DNA of 6,097 nt, taken from NCBI GenBank assembly GCA_045539315.1, contig JAZQFC010000023.1, positions 1-6,097 of the forward strand, written 5' to 3'. Shown here piece after piece: positions 1 to 6,085 of the stretch (positions are counted from its first letter, which is position 1; each line of letters opens with the position of its first letter). The translations under genes were made by a program, and so were the position numbers. The stretch is from RUG11462 sp045539315. Its GTDB lineage: Bacteria; Bacillota; Clostridia; Oscillospirales; Acutalibacteraceae. Below the pieces are notes generated by a model that was not told the origin of the DNA, searched no databases, and saw only the letters and a program-made list of their open reading frames with translations.

Positions 1-1
1 T

Positions 2-1765
2 AACAACGAGTGGTATTATTTCGATACTACCACAAACGAAGCCGCAACAGGCGAAGTGAAGTTCTTTAATAAAGTAACTTACACATTCGAAGAAACAGGT
101 AAGTTAACATCTGGTGAATGGTATAATACTGATTATGGTTATCAATATTACTATGGTCCAGATCTTTATAAAGATTGTTTCGCTACAATTGATGGTAAAG
201 AATATTATTTCAAGAGCTATTATCGTTTTGAAAAAGGCATACATGTAGTTAAAGGTTCTGTAGGTAATGTTCCTATGGCTTATGAATTTGGCGATAATGG
301 TGTTCTCATCGGCGAATACAAAGGCAATGGATTAATTACAACAGCAGAAGGTAAATTCTATCTTAAAGATGGTGAAGCACAATTAGGCTTACATCTTATC
401 GATGGTAATTATTACTACTTCCACACAATGTATGGTTATGCATATGTATATCGTAAATACAATGTAACTGTTACAAACGACTATGACTTTACAGCTGGCG
501 TATACGAATTTGACGCAAACGGTGTAATCATTGATAAAAATGGCTACTACGAAGAAAAAGGTGTTACATATTATTATGTAAACAATGTTAAAGTAATAAA
601 CGCCCTTGCAAAAGTAGGAGAAGATTATTACTACTTTGGCAGTGATGGTCAACCGATAAAAGGTCGTAAATATTATGCTTATAAAACATATTGCGAATTA
701 CCAAAAGGTCAGTATTATTACTATGGAGAAGATGGTAAAGCACTCAAGGGCATAGTAGATGGAAAACTTTACATCAACGGACAGCTTGCACCAAACGGAC
801 TTATAAAGTATGGTGAGGACTATTATTACATACAAGATAACAGTGGTAAATTTGTAGTTGATAGAAAATTCTACGCGTATATATCAAATTGTGATTTGCC
901 AAAAGGTCAATATTATTACTATGGTGCAGACGGCAAGATGCTTCAAGGTATAGTAGATGGAAAACTTTACATCGATGGACAAATTGCACCAATTGGACTT
1001 ACAAAGTATGGTGAAGATTATTATTACGTTAAATCAAAAGGTGAAATAGTAGTTGCTAAAAAGTATTATGTATCTGTGTCAAATTGTGATTTACCAGGTG
1101 AAGCGTATTACTATTTTGATGAAGACGGAAGAATAATGGAAGGTGTAGCAGAAGGTCGTCTGTATATTAAGGGTCAATTAGCACCAATTGGTCTTACAAA
1201 GTATGGCGAAGATTATTATTATATTAAGGATAGTAGTGGAACTATTGTAGTTAATAGTAAATATTATGCATATGTAACGAACTGTAATTTGCCAAAAGGT
1301 GAGTATTATTACTATGGCTTAGATGGTAAATTACTTGAAGGCATAGTTGATGGTTGCTTATATATCAATGGTCAATTAGCGTCAACTGGACTTACAAAGT
1401 ATGGTGAGAACTACTATTATATTAACTCAGGTAAAATTGTAACTGGTAGATACTATGCAAAAGAAACTAACTGCGAATTAGAAGCTGGTTCATATTATTA
1501 TTTTGATGAAGATGGAATTCTTTGTGACGGCATCTACGAAGAAGAGAATGGTGTTTACTATTATGAAATGGGTAAACGAGTATTTGCCGGTCTTATAAAA
1601 GTAGATGGCGATTTCTATTATGCAGGTTCAGGTGGTAAATGTGCTACAAGCACTACCATGACTTGCAGAATATCTAATTGTGAACTTCCAATAGCTAGAG
1701 AATATGCATTCGGTGCTGATGGTAAGATGGTACAATTTGATGAAAAAGGTAATGCTAATTTTTAA
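2..1765 (+). CDS. Tyr-rich tandem-repeat surface protein, 3' portion (5' end outside window)
   Basis: The reading frame is open from the first bases of the window (it begins N-N-E-W-Y-Y-F) to a TAA at 1763-1765, so this is the C-terminal 587 residues of a larger protein. The GTG at 56 has no ribosome binding site and lies in continuous repeat-like coding sequence, so it is not the start. The visible protein is built of short aromatic beta-hairpin-like motifs (YYY, YYF, DGK, NGxL). About 200 degenerate residues come first, then six tandem units of about 65 residues (602-1762). The texture resembles cell-wall/choline- or glucan-binding repeat proteins of Firmicutes, but Tyr replaces the usual Trp. 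No LPXTG motif, transmembrane segment or SLH domain is seen at the C-terminus, which ends N-A-N-F. If exported, it would be held non-covalently or anchored through its missing N-terminus. A surface or carbohydrate-binding role is inference; the specific function is unknown. A strong terminator follows 31 bases after the stop. Confidence 0.9.
   Translation, partial: NNEWYYFDTTTNEAATGEVKFFNKVTYTFEETGKLTSGEWYNTDYGYQYYYGPDLYKDCFATIDGKEYYFKSYYRFEKGIHVVKGSVGNVPMAYEFGDNGVLIGEYKGNGLITTAEGKFYLKDGEAQLGLHLIDGNYYYFHTMYGYAYVYRKYNVTVTNDYDFTAGVYEFDANGVIIDKNGYYEEKGVTYYYVNNVKVINALAKVGEDYYYFGSDGQPIKGRKYYAYKTYCELPKGQYYYYGEDGKALKGIVDGKLYINGQLAPNGLIKYGEDYYYIQDNSGKFVVDRKFYAYISNCDLPKGQYYYYGADGKMLQGIVDGKLYIDGQIAPIGLTKYGEDYYYVKSKGEIVVAKKYYVSVSNCDLPGEAYYYFDEDGRIMEGVAEGRLYIKGQLAPIGLTKYGEDYYYIKDSSGTIVVNSKYYAYVTNCNLPKGEYYYYGLDGKLLEGIVDGCLYINGQLASTGLTKYGENYYYINSGKIVTGRYYAKETNCELEAGSYYYFDEDGILCDGIYEEENGVYYYEMGKRVFAGLIKVDGDFYYAGSGGKCATSTTMTCRISNCELPIAREYAFGADGKMVQFDEKGNANF
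602..1762 (+). repeat. Six in-frame tandem protein repeats of ~65 residues
   Basis: Unit starts, taken at the G/A-L-x-K-x-G-[ED]-[DN]-YYY motif, are 602, 797, 995, 1190, 1388 and 1589. Unit lengths are 65, 66, 65, 66, 67 and 58 residues, the last being incomplete and diverged. The unit pattern is: GLxKYGEDYYY, a short variable GxxVV stretch, K-Y/F-Y, then N-C-[DEN]-L-P, a YYYY/YYYF hairpin, xDGKxxxGIVDGKLYI, and NGQLAP. Similarity extends to DNA: 752-775 and 950-973 are identical over 24 bases, 198 bases apart. Units 1-4 are the most alike; the first and last two residue blocks are more diverged, and looser versions of the hairpins continue upstream to the window edge. The unit length being a multiple of three and the conservation of residues show this is a protein repeat, not a non-coding array. 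Confidence 0.9.
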
Positions 1766-1796
1766 TTATTTTGATTCAAAATCAATCACTCTATAA

Positions 1797-1834
1797 ACAA
1801 AAAACTCGAATGGGAGACCATTCGAGTTTTTTTG
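1797..1834. terminator. Bidirectional rho-independent terminator
   Basis: A perfect 10-bp stem (ACTCGAATGG at 1804-1813, CCATTCGAGT at 1818-1827) closes a GAGA tetraloop. An A run precedes it and a T run (1827-1833) follows it, so it has a U-tract when read on either strand. It lies between the stop of the repeat-protein gene (1765, +) and the stop of cls (1850, -) and can end both transcripts. Confidence 0.93.
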
Positions 1835-1849
1835 TTTACAATATTTAAT

Positions 1850-3369
1850 TTACAATAATGGTGAAAATGCGCGTAATATGCTTAAAAATAATCTTTGAAT
1901 AAGGAGTTTTTTCTTCGTTTTTGTGATTTGTTCGCTTAAATTTTGCGTGTTGATAAAATCCTGTTTGATATCCGCTAAACAACTACTTTTATACATCCAT
2001 ACAGCGCACTCATAATGCAGATAAAGACTTCTAAAATCAAGATTAACCGTGCCTACAACTGCAAACTTGTCATCACTTATGAAACTCTTCGCATGAATAA
2101 AACCAGGCGTGTATTCATAAATTTTAACGCCATTTTTAATCAAAATATCATAGTAAGAGCGAGATGTAAGTTGAACATACTTTTTATCAGGAATAGCAGG
2201 GGTAATAATTCTCACATCAACGCCACTGGTCGCCGCATTACAAAGCGCCTCAACCATAGCGTTGTCTATTATCAGATAAGGCGTTGTTATATAAACATAA
2301 TCTTTAGCCCTGTTTATAATATTCATATATACATTTTTTGATACTTCGTAGTCATCAAGAGGAATATCGGTAAACGGTTGAACAAAACCGTCGTTTTCTA
2401 TTGTTTGAAGTTTCGGGCGATAATTTGAAAAATCTTCTGTAGTGTTTTTTAGTGAGTCCCAAAGTGATAAAAACATCACAGTAAAACTCCAAACTCCCTC
2501 GCCAAAAAGACGAATAGCAGTATCTTTCCAATGTCCAAAAGGATGCGTTTTGTTTATATATTCATCGGCTAAATTAATACCACCGGTGTAGCCAATTATA
2601 CCATCTATAACAAGAATTTTTCTGTGGTCGCGATTGTTAAAACTCGGCGTAAAATGTTGTTAAACTTGTGGAAAACATGAACTTTAAAGCCGTAAGACTG
2701 AAGTTTTTTATGATAATTCTGTGGTAGTTTGAACATACACCCAAAATCATCATACATTATTCTAATTTCAACGCCTTCTTTTTGCTTTTGCCTTAAAATA
2801 TCTAAAATGCTGTTCCACATAACACCTTCTTCGATAATAAAATACTCTAAAAATATAAACTTTTTAGCATTTTTAAGGTCATTTATTACCGATTCAAAAA
2901 ACTCTTCGCCAATTTTTAAATATTTTGTTTGAGTTTTTTGCCAAGGAAACGAGTGCGCTGTATTTTGAATGTATCTTGACTGAATAGCAGCCTCTTTATT
3001 TTCGTTTTCAAGTTTTTTAATTGTATTTTCGTCAGAATCTATGGACTTTTTGTAATATTCATCAAACTTCATTATCTTTTTTCTAGAGGTATCATTGAGC
3101 CTGTTTTGTGAAAACATAAGATACAAAAAACCACCGAAAATAGGGAACACAAGAATCGGAATAACCCAAGCAAGTTTGTATTCAGGGTTTCCGTTTTTAT
3201 ACATTAAATGAAGCAAAACAATGGCAGAAATAAGCAAGCAAAATATATAAAAGTAAGCAAAATTTTCTGAAAAGTATAAAAACATTACAACCAAAGCGGC
3301 TATTTGCAATATAACAAATAACGCAGTATATAAAATTCTGCCAAAAATTATGTTAAAAAATTTATTCAT
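1850..3369 (-). pseudogene. cls: Cardiolipin synthase, disrupted by a single-base frameshift
   Basis: Cardiolipin synthase of the phospholipase D superfamily joins two phosphatidylglycerol molecules into cardiolipin plus glycerol at the membrane. Adding one base at the A run 2651-2654 restores a continuous 506-residue protein, the normal family length. N-terminal hydrophobic segments lie at about residues 12-33, 37-57 and 66-86, the last in the typical P-x-Y-K-L-A-W...F-P-x-F-G-G setting. The first HKD motif is H249-R-K251-x4-D256 (DNA 2603-2626), followed by G-Y-T-G-G-I-N-L-A-D-E-Y. The second is H426-A-K428-x4-D433 (around 2072-2095). The C-terminus ends in the typical F-S-P-L-L. As read, the upstream frame stops at 2605-2607 after residue ~240, before either HKD motif; the downstream frame is open from 2659 to 1850 but has no good start. 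ATG 3369 is preferred over ATG 3381 because TGGGGA lies 5 bases before it. The frame break may be a real mutation or an assembly error; every catalytic residue is otherwise intact. Confidence 0.9.
2651..2654 (-). other. Frameshift site in cls (one base missing from an A/T run)
   Basis: On the minus strand the frame reads ...H-K-F-N-N-I and then runs off into L-R-R-V-L-T-I and a stop. Lengthening TTTT to TTTTT gives N-N-I-F-T-P-S-F-N-N-R-D-H-R-K, the normal cardiolipin synthase sequence leading into the first HKD motif. The downstream frame has its own stop (TAA) at 2660-2662, so the switch must occur between 2659 and about 2640; the homopolymer is the simplest place. Confidence 0.85.
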
Positions 3370-3374
3370 AAAAA

Positions 3375-3380
3375 TCCCCA
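3375..3380 (-). promoter_or_regulatory. Ribosome binding site that decides the cls start
   Basis: On the minus strand, GGGGA lies 5 bases upstream of ATG 3369. It falls just inside the longer alternative that starts at ATG 3381, which itself has only A/T sequence upstream. The site is weaker than the AGGAGG of its neighbours, so the assignment is moderate. Confidence 0.5.
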
Positions 3381-3404
3381 TTTTAATAATAATTATTTAC
3401 CTAG

Positions 3405-3413
3405 ATTCTACCA
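3405..3413 (-). promoter_or_regulatory. Probable cls promoter, extended -10 element
   Basis: Read on the minus strand this is TGGTAGAAT, an extended -10 hexamer one mismatch from consensus, 35 bases upstream of ATG 3369. No good -35 sits at 17-18 bases (ACAATA/AACAAT only), which is tolerable for an extended -10 promoter. The -35 position is overlapped by the inverted repeat at 3430-3450. Confidence 0.5.
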
Positions 3414-3429
3414 CTTATTAAAAAATATA

Positions 3430-3450
3430 TTGTTAAAATAATATTAACAA
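3430..3450. promoter_or_regulatory. Inverted repeat in the divergent cls / membrane-protein spacer (candidate operator)
   Basis: The arms TTGTTAA (3430-3436) and TTAACAA (3444-3450) are separated by 7 bases; inside the spacer two more pairs match around one mismatch. It covers the -35 position of the minus-strand promoter and lies 12 bases upstream of the -35 of the plus-strand promoter, so one bound protein could affect both genes. The half-sites look like those of the redox repressor Rex, but the usual Rex spacing is 4 bases, so identity is uncertain. AT-rich chance symmetry is possible. Confidence 0.35.
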
Positions 3451-3462
3451 ATAATAAAAGTA

Positions 3463-3491
3463 TTGAAAAAATAATATATATTTGGTATAAT
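3463..3491 (+). promoter_or_regulatory. Sigma-A-type promoter of the small multidrug-export family gene
   Basis: TTGAAA (3463-3468), a 17-base spacer and a perfect TATAAT (3486-3491) preceded by TGG, giving an extended -10. The start codon is 30 bases downstream, with AGGAG at 3511-3515 six bases before ATG 3522. Confidence 0.85.
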
Positions 3492-3521
3492 TTACAAAGC
3501 ATTATTTTAAAGGAGAAACTT

Positions 3522-4055
3522 ATGAGCGAATTAATAAACACATTAGCAGATTGGATACGCTCTTTTGGTGTGCCTGATTATTTGGTTGTTTTTATAATTT
3601 CATTATTTCCAATTTTAGAACTTCGTGGAGGACTTGTAGCAGCGGCAGTTTTAAAATTAAAATTAATTCCATCATTTATAGTTTGCTTTATAGGAAATAT
3701 ATTACCATTACCATTTATATTGCTATTTATTAAAAAGATTTTTTCTTGGATGAAATTGTGGAAGCCAACTGAAAAAATTGCGCTTTATTTTGAGAAAAAA
3801 GGCGAGAAAAATGCAAAACAAGCAGAATCAAAAACTCTTTGGGGTAAACTGATTTTCCTTTATTGCTTCGTTGCAATCCCGCTTCCTGGTACAGGTGGTT
3901 GGACCGGTGCTTTAGTTGCTTCATTTATGAATTTAAAACTAAAACATTCAGTTCCTACTATTTTATTAGGTGTATTTTCTGCGGGTATAATAATGTCAAT
4001 TATCTGTTATGCATTACCTGAACTTGCATATCAGTGGTTTGGATTCAGATTTTAA
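3522..4055 (+). CDS. Putative small multidrug-export family membrane protein (COG2426 / PF06695-like, DedA-related)
   Basis: This is a 177-residue multi-pass membrane protein, complete, with ATG 3522 preceded by AGGAG at a six-base spacing. Hydrophobic stretches lie at about 20-44, 48-74, 108-135 and 143-166, with a Lys-rich cytosolic-type loop at 78-109. Two hallmark motifs are clear: P30-x-x-E33-L-R35-G-G in the first hydrophobic region, and P120-L-P-G-T-G-G-W-T-G129 in the third. In this family and the related DedA/VTT superfamily such motifs sit in re-entrant membrane loops. The 'multidrug export' name is a database label with little direct evidence; DedA relatives are linked to lipid or undecaprenyl-phosphate movement and envelope homeostasis, so lipid handling is an equally reasonable inference. 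It is divergent from cardiolipin synthase across a shared spacer and ends at a bidirectional terminator, so it is probably transcribed alone. Confidence 0.88.
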   Translation: MSELINTLADWIRSFGVPDYLVVFIISLFPILELRGGLVAAAVLKLKLIPSFIVCFIGNILPLPFILLFIKKIFSWMKLWKPTEKIALYFEKKGEKNAKQAESKTLWGKLIFLYCFVAIPLPGTGGWTGALVASFMNLKLKHSVPTILLGVFSAGIIMSIICYALPELAYQWFGFRF

Positions 4056-4058
4056 TTT

Positions 4059-4092
4059 AAAAACCTTTCTCTTTACATAGAGAAAGGTTTTT
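4059..4092. terminator. Bidirectional rho-independent terminator
   Basis: A perfect 14-bp stem pairs AAAAACCTTTCTCT (4059-4072) with AGAGAAAGGTTTTT (4079-4092) around a 6-base loop. It starts three bases after the stop of the plus-strand gene and ends three bases before the stop of tspO on the minus strand. A and T tracts at its two edges allow termination in both directions. Confidence 0.93.
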
Positions 4093-4095
4093 CTT

Positions 4096-4563
4096 TTAGT
4101 TTAGCGCCGCAACGCCAATGTTTAAATAAGTAGCATAAGCCACCCAAGCAATCATAGGTAAAATAAAATAACCTGCTAATTTTTCGCATTTATAGAAGAA
4201 GTAAAAAGTAATAATTGCACAAATGAGCAAAGCAATAATAATTACATTAGAAAAACTAAACCATTTAAAAGTGAAAAAGAAAAGCGGCCATAAAATATTA
4301 AGCCCTAACATAACACCATAGGCTATTCTAGGTTTTTTCTTGTTGCACCCTGATTCTTCCATAAAGTAAAGCGCAATGCCAATTAAAATGTAAAGCGCAG
4401 TCCAAACAAAAGGAAAAACAATTGATGGTGGGGAGAGCGGCGGCTTGTTAAGAGGCGAGTAAACCTCTTTTGCGTTAGATGAAAAAAGTGAGGCAATAAG
4501 CCCTGTGAAAATTGGAATAAGTAAACAAGGAATCAACTTCCTTAAATCAATAGTCTTAATCAT
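4096..4563 (-). CDS. tspO: TspO/MBR family tryptophan-rich sensory membrane protein
   Basis: The protein has 155 residues and five predicted membrane helices, at about 10-28, 48-68, 80-99, 105-124 and 130-150: the TspO/MBR (mitochondrial benzodiazepine receptor-like) fold and length. Family landmarks are the loop Y35-S-P-L-N-K-P-P-L-S-P-P, then F-P-F-V-W54-T-A-L-Y-I-L-I-G; L88-N-I-L-W92-P-L-F-F-F; and P136-M-I-A-W140-V-A-Y-A-T-Y-L-N148. TspO proteins bind porphyrins and sterol-like ligands and are tied to stress signalling and tetrapyrrole handling; the ligand here is unknown. ATG 4563 is chosen because a perfect AGGAGG stands five bases upstream and the protein aligns from there. The in-frame ATG at 4644 would add 27 residues unlike the family, including the ribosome binding site region. 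No strong promoter is evident; TTACTA-17-TATAAA (-10 at 4636-4641) is a weak candidate. It is divergent from the LRR gene. Confidence 0.93.
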   Translation of the reverse strand: MIKTIDLRKLIPCLLIPIFTGLIASLFSSNAKEVYSPLNKPPLSPPSIVFPFVWTALYILIGIALYFMEESGCNKKKPRIAYGVMLGLNILWPLFFFTFKWFSFSNVIIIALLICAIITFYFFYKCEKLAGYFILPMIAWVAYATYLNIGVAALN

Positions 4564-4568
4564 AATAT

Positions 4569-4574
4569 CCTCCT
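4569..4574 (-). promoter_or_regulatory. Ribosome binding site deciding the tspO start
   Basis: On the minus strand AAAGGAGG is a full match to the anti-Shine-Dalgarno sequence, five bases before ATG 4563. Its position inside the longer alternative frame from 4644 argues that the shorter protein is the real one. Confidence 0.88.
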
Positions 4575-4670
4575 TTACAATTAATATTATGCAAAAAATA
4601 TCTATTTTATAATAAATTGAAACTTTTTTGCTTCTTTTATACACTATATAAGTAAGAGTAGTAAAAATTC

Positions 4671-4699
4671 TTGAAAAATTTGCAAATTTATGGTAAAAT
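4671..4699 (+). promoter_or_regulatory. Sigma-A-type promoter of the LRR protein gene
   Basis: TTGAAA (4671-4676), a 17-base spacer and TAAAAT (4694-4699) with TGG just before it, giving an extended -10. The gene start is 36 bases downstream, with GGAGGG at 4724-4729 seven bases from ATG 4736. The layout closely matches the promoter at 3463-3491. Confidence 0.8.
4676..4689. promoter_or_regulatory. Perfect 14-bp palindrome inside the LRR gene promoter (candidate operator)
   Basis: AAATTTGCAAATTT reads the same on both strands and lies between the -35 and -10 hexamers, overlapping the last base of the -35. A dimeric regulator bound here would block the promoter. The high A/T content makes chance symmetry possible, and no known regulator is assigned. 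Confidence 0.35.
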
Positions 4700-4735
4700 A
4701 ATTATGGAGAAAAAATTAAATTTGGAGGGATTAAA

Positions 4736-6031
4736 ATGAAAAAACTATTAAGTATTATTTTATGCGTAATTTTGATGGCAAGTGTAATGTTTGTTGTACC
4801 TGTAAGTGCAGAAAAATTGGTTGGCGTTGAGTATATTGATGAATCGACTTTTAAAATTCGTATGACAGATGAAGGTGAACGCTATTATGAATATTTTAAA
4901 ATTTTAGATGGTGTTTTGTATCAATATCACGAAAATCATGCTGTGGTAGAAGCAATTATTCCGGATGAAAAAGATGCTAAAATTAATATCCCTAGTGAAA
5001 TAATTTGCGAAGGCGATTCAAAAAAAGTTTCCTATATTAATTTATCTGCTGATTTAATTGCAGACTGCCCAATAAATGAAAATGTTGTTGAAATTAATAT
5101 TCCTGACTCTGTTATATGGATATGTGGAATTGCTAATGCTAAAAATCTAAAAAAGGTTACTGTAAGCAAAAGTGTTAAAAAAATTGAAGATTGTTTTTAT
5201 GGCTGCGAAAATCTTGAACTTATAATTGATGAAAAAAATACTCGTTATGAAGTTATCGGGAATGAATTGTATTATATTGAAAGAGAAAGCATGAAGTTGA
5301 TTTCAGTTTTTACAAGTCCTGAAACTTATGAAATTCCGAGTTGTGCTACTCATTTCATAATGCCATTTGGTAAGGATAATAAAAGTGTGAAAACAATTAT
5401 TGTTAAGAACGACATAGTTGAGTTGAACCTAAAGGGTCTTAATTATCTTGTATATATCAATGCGGACGAGTGTTCAATAAGTGATTTAAAATTAGAGCAA
5501 AATAACAAGATAAGAAGCCTTGATTTATCAAATTCAAAAATAAATATAATTACAGTAAATCATCTTAAAAATCTTGTTTCTCTCAAAGTGCCACAAGGTA
5601 TAAAGAATATTAATGCATATGGTTGTGTAAAACTAAGTAAGGTTAATTTACCAAAAAGTATTAAGAGAATACGGCGTCTATATTTTGCCAAAACAGGATT
5701 TAAAAAATTCATAGTGCCGAATTCTGTAGTTTCTATAGCATCACATTCGTTTAGTTTGTGTGAAAAGTTAAAAGAAATAAGGTTGCCGAATAGCATAAAA
5801 ATAATTAATTCAAATACTTTTTATGGATGCATAAATTTATCAAAAATAGTTTTAAATCACAAAAAAGCACCTACAATAAAGGAGAGCGCTTTTGATAAAA
5901 TTAAGGGTTGTATTAAATTTTATGTAAGAAATAAAAAAGTTGCAGAGCAGTTAAAAAGAAGACTAAAAGGCAAAGTTGTAAACGCAAAAATCTATGTAAA
6001 TGGAAAATTGGTTTATAAAAATGTCGGATAA
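4736..6031 (+). CDS. Secreted BspA-type leucine-rich repeat (LRR_5) protein
   Basis: A 431-residue protein, complete, with ATG 4736 preceded by GGAGGG. It has a classical signal peptide: K2-K3, a hydrophobic core at 4-22 and an A-x-A-like site V23-S-A25|E26. There is no lipobox. From about residue 80 to 385 the chain carries irregular BspA/LRR_5-type repeats with the pattern I-x-I-P-x-S-V/I-x-x-I...F-x-x-C-x-x-L. Clear examples are I120-N-I-P-D-S-V, F154-Y-G-C-E-N-L, V303-N-L-P-K-S-I-K-R-I, F326-I-V-P-N-S-V-V-S-I, S339-F-S-L-C-E-K-L, I348-R-L-P-N-S-I-K-I-I and F362-Y-G-C-I-N-L. The section 165-280 is more diverged. A basic tail follows (about 398-431), with a last K-A-P-T-I-K-E-S-A-F unit before it. 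BspA-type LRR proteins are surface or secreted binding/adhesion proteins in gut and oral bacteria; the ligand here is unknown. No LPXTG, dockerin or wall-binding repeat is seen, so it may be released or held by partners. Probably transcribed alone. Confidence 0.87.
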   Translation: MKKLLSIILCVILMASVMFVVPVSAEKLVGVEYIDESTFKIRMTDEGERYYEYFKILDGVLYQYHENHAVVEAIIPDEKDAKINIPSEIICEGDSKKVSYINLSADLIADCPINENVVEINIPDSVIWICGIANAKNLKKVTVSKSVKKIEDCFYGCENLELIIDEKNTRYEVIGNELYYIERESMKLISVFTSPETYEIPSCATHFIMPFGKDNKSVKTIIVKNDIVELNLKGLNYLVYINADECSISDLKLEQNNKIRSLDLSNSKINIITVNHLKNLVSLKVPQGIKNINAYGCVKLSKVNLPKSIKRIRRLYFAKTGFKKFIVPNSVVSIASHSFSLCEKLKEIRLPNSIKIINSNTFYGCINLSKIVLNHKKAPTIKESAFDKIKGCIKFYVRNKKVAEQLKRRLKGKVVNAKIYVNGKLVYKNVG

Positions 6032-6051
6032 TTTAAAAAATACATAAAATC

Positions 6052-6085
6052 AAGCCACTCTGTAAAAAATACAGAGTGGCTTTTT
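6052..6085 (+). terminator. Rho-independent terminator after the LRR protein gene
   Basis: A perfect 13-bp stem pairs AAGCCACTCTGTA (6052-6064) with TACAGAGTGGCTT (6070-6082) around an A5 loop and is followed by a T run to 6085. It begins 20 bases after the stop codon. The weak A tract on its left makes it mainly a plus-strand terminator. Confidence 0.92.

Noticed and set aside
56..58. GTG as the start of the repeat-protein gene
   Set aside because: The same frame is open back to base 2 with repeat-like residues, and no ribosome binding site precedes the GTG; the gene is simply cut by the window edge.
389..992. Antisense open frames opposite the repeat-protein gene (389-652 and 801-992)
   Set aside because: They are shadows of the repetitive Tyr-rich coding strand (TAT/TAC read in reverse), lack ribosome binding sites and resemble no family.
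602..1762. CRISPR array or non-coding minisatellite
   Set aside because: Units are ~195-200 bases, lack unique spacers, keep the reading frame and conserve amino acids better than DNA.
1850..2479. A separate small phospholipase D-like gene beginning at GTG 2479
   Set aside because: The open frame continues upstream to 2659 and encodes the normal first HKD motif; there is no ribosome binding site at 2479. It is the second half of cls.
2640..2662. Programmed -1 ribosomal frameshifting in cls
   Set aside because: The zero-frame codons ATT-TTA do not form a canonical X-XXY-YYZ slippery heptamer, no stimulatory hairpin is obvious, and cardiolipin synthases are not known to use recoding. A missing base in a homopolymer is simpler.
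2015..2932. Plus-strand open frames inside cls (2015-2341 and 2729-2932)
   Set aside because: They overlap conserved phospholipase D-domain coding sequence on the other strand and have no ribosome binding site or family likeness.
3382..3521. Riboswitch or small RNA in the divergent spacer
   Set aside because: The sequence is nearly pure A/T with only the short inverted repeat and promoter elements; no G/C-bearing stems of a known riboswitch class are visible.
4564..4644. N-terminal extension of tspO to ATG 4644
   Set aside because: The extra 27 residues do not resemble TspO, and a perfect AGGAGG stands at the correct distance before ATG 4563.
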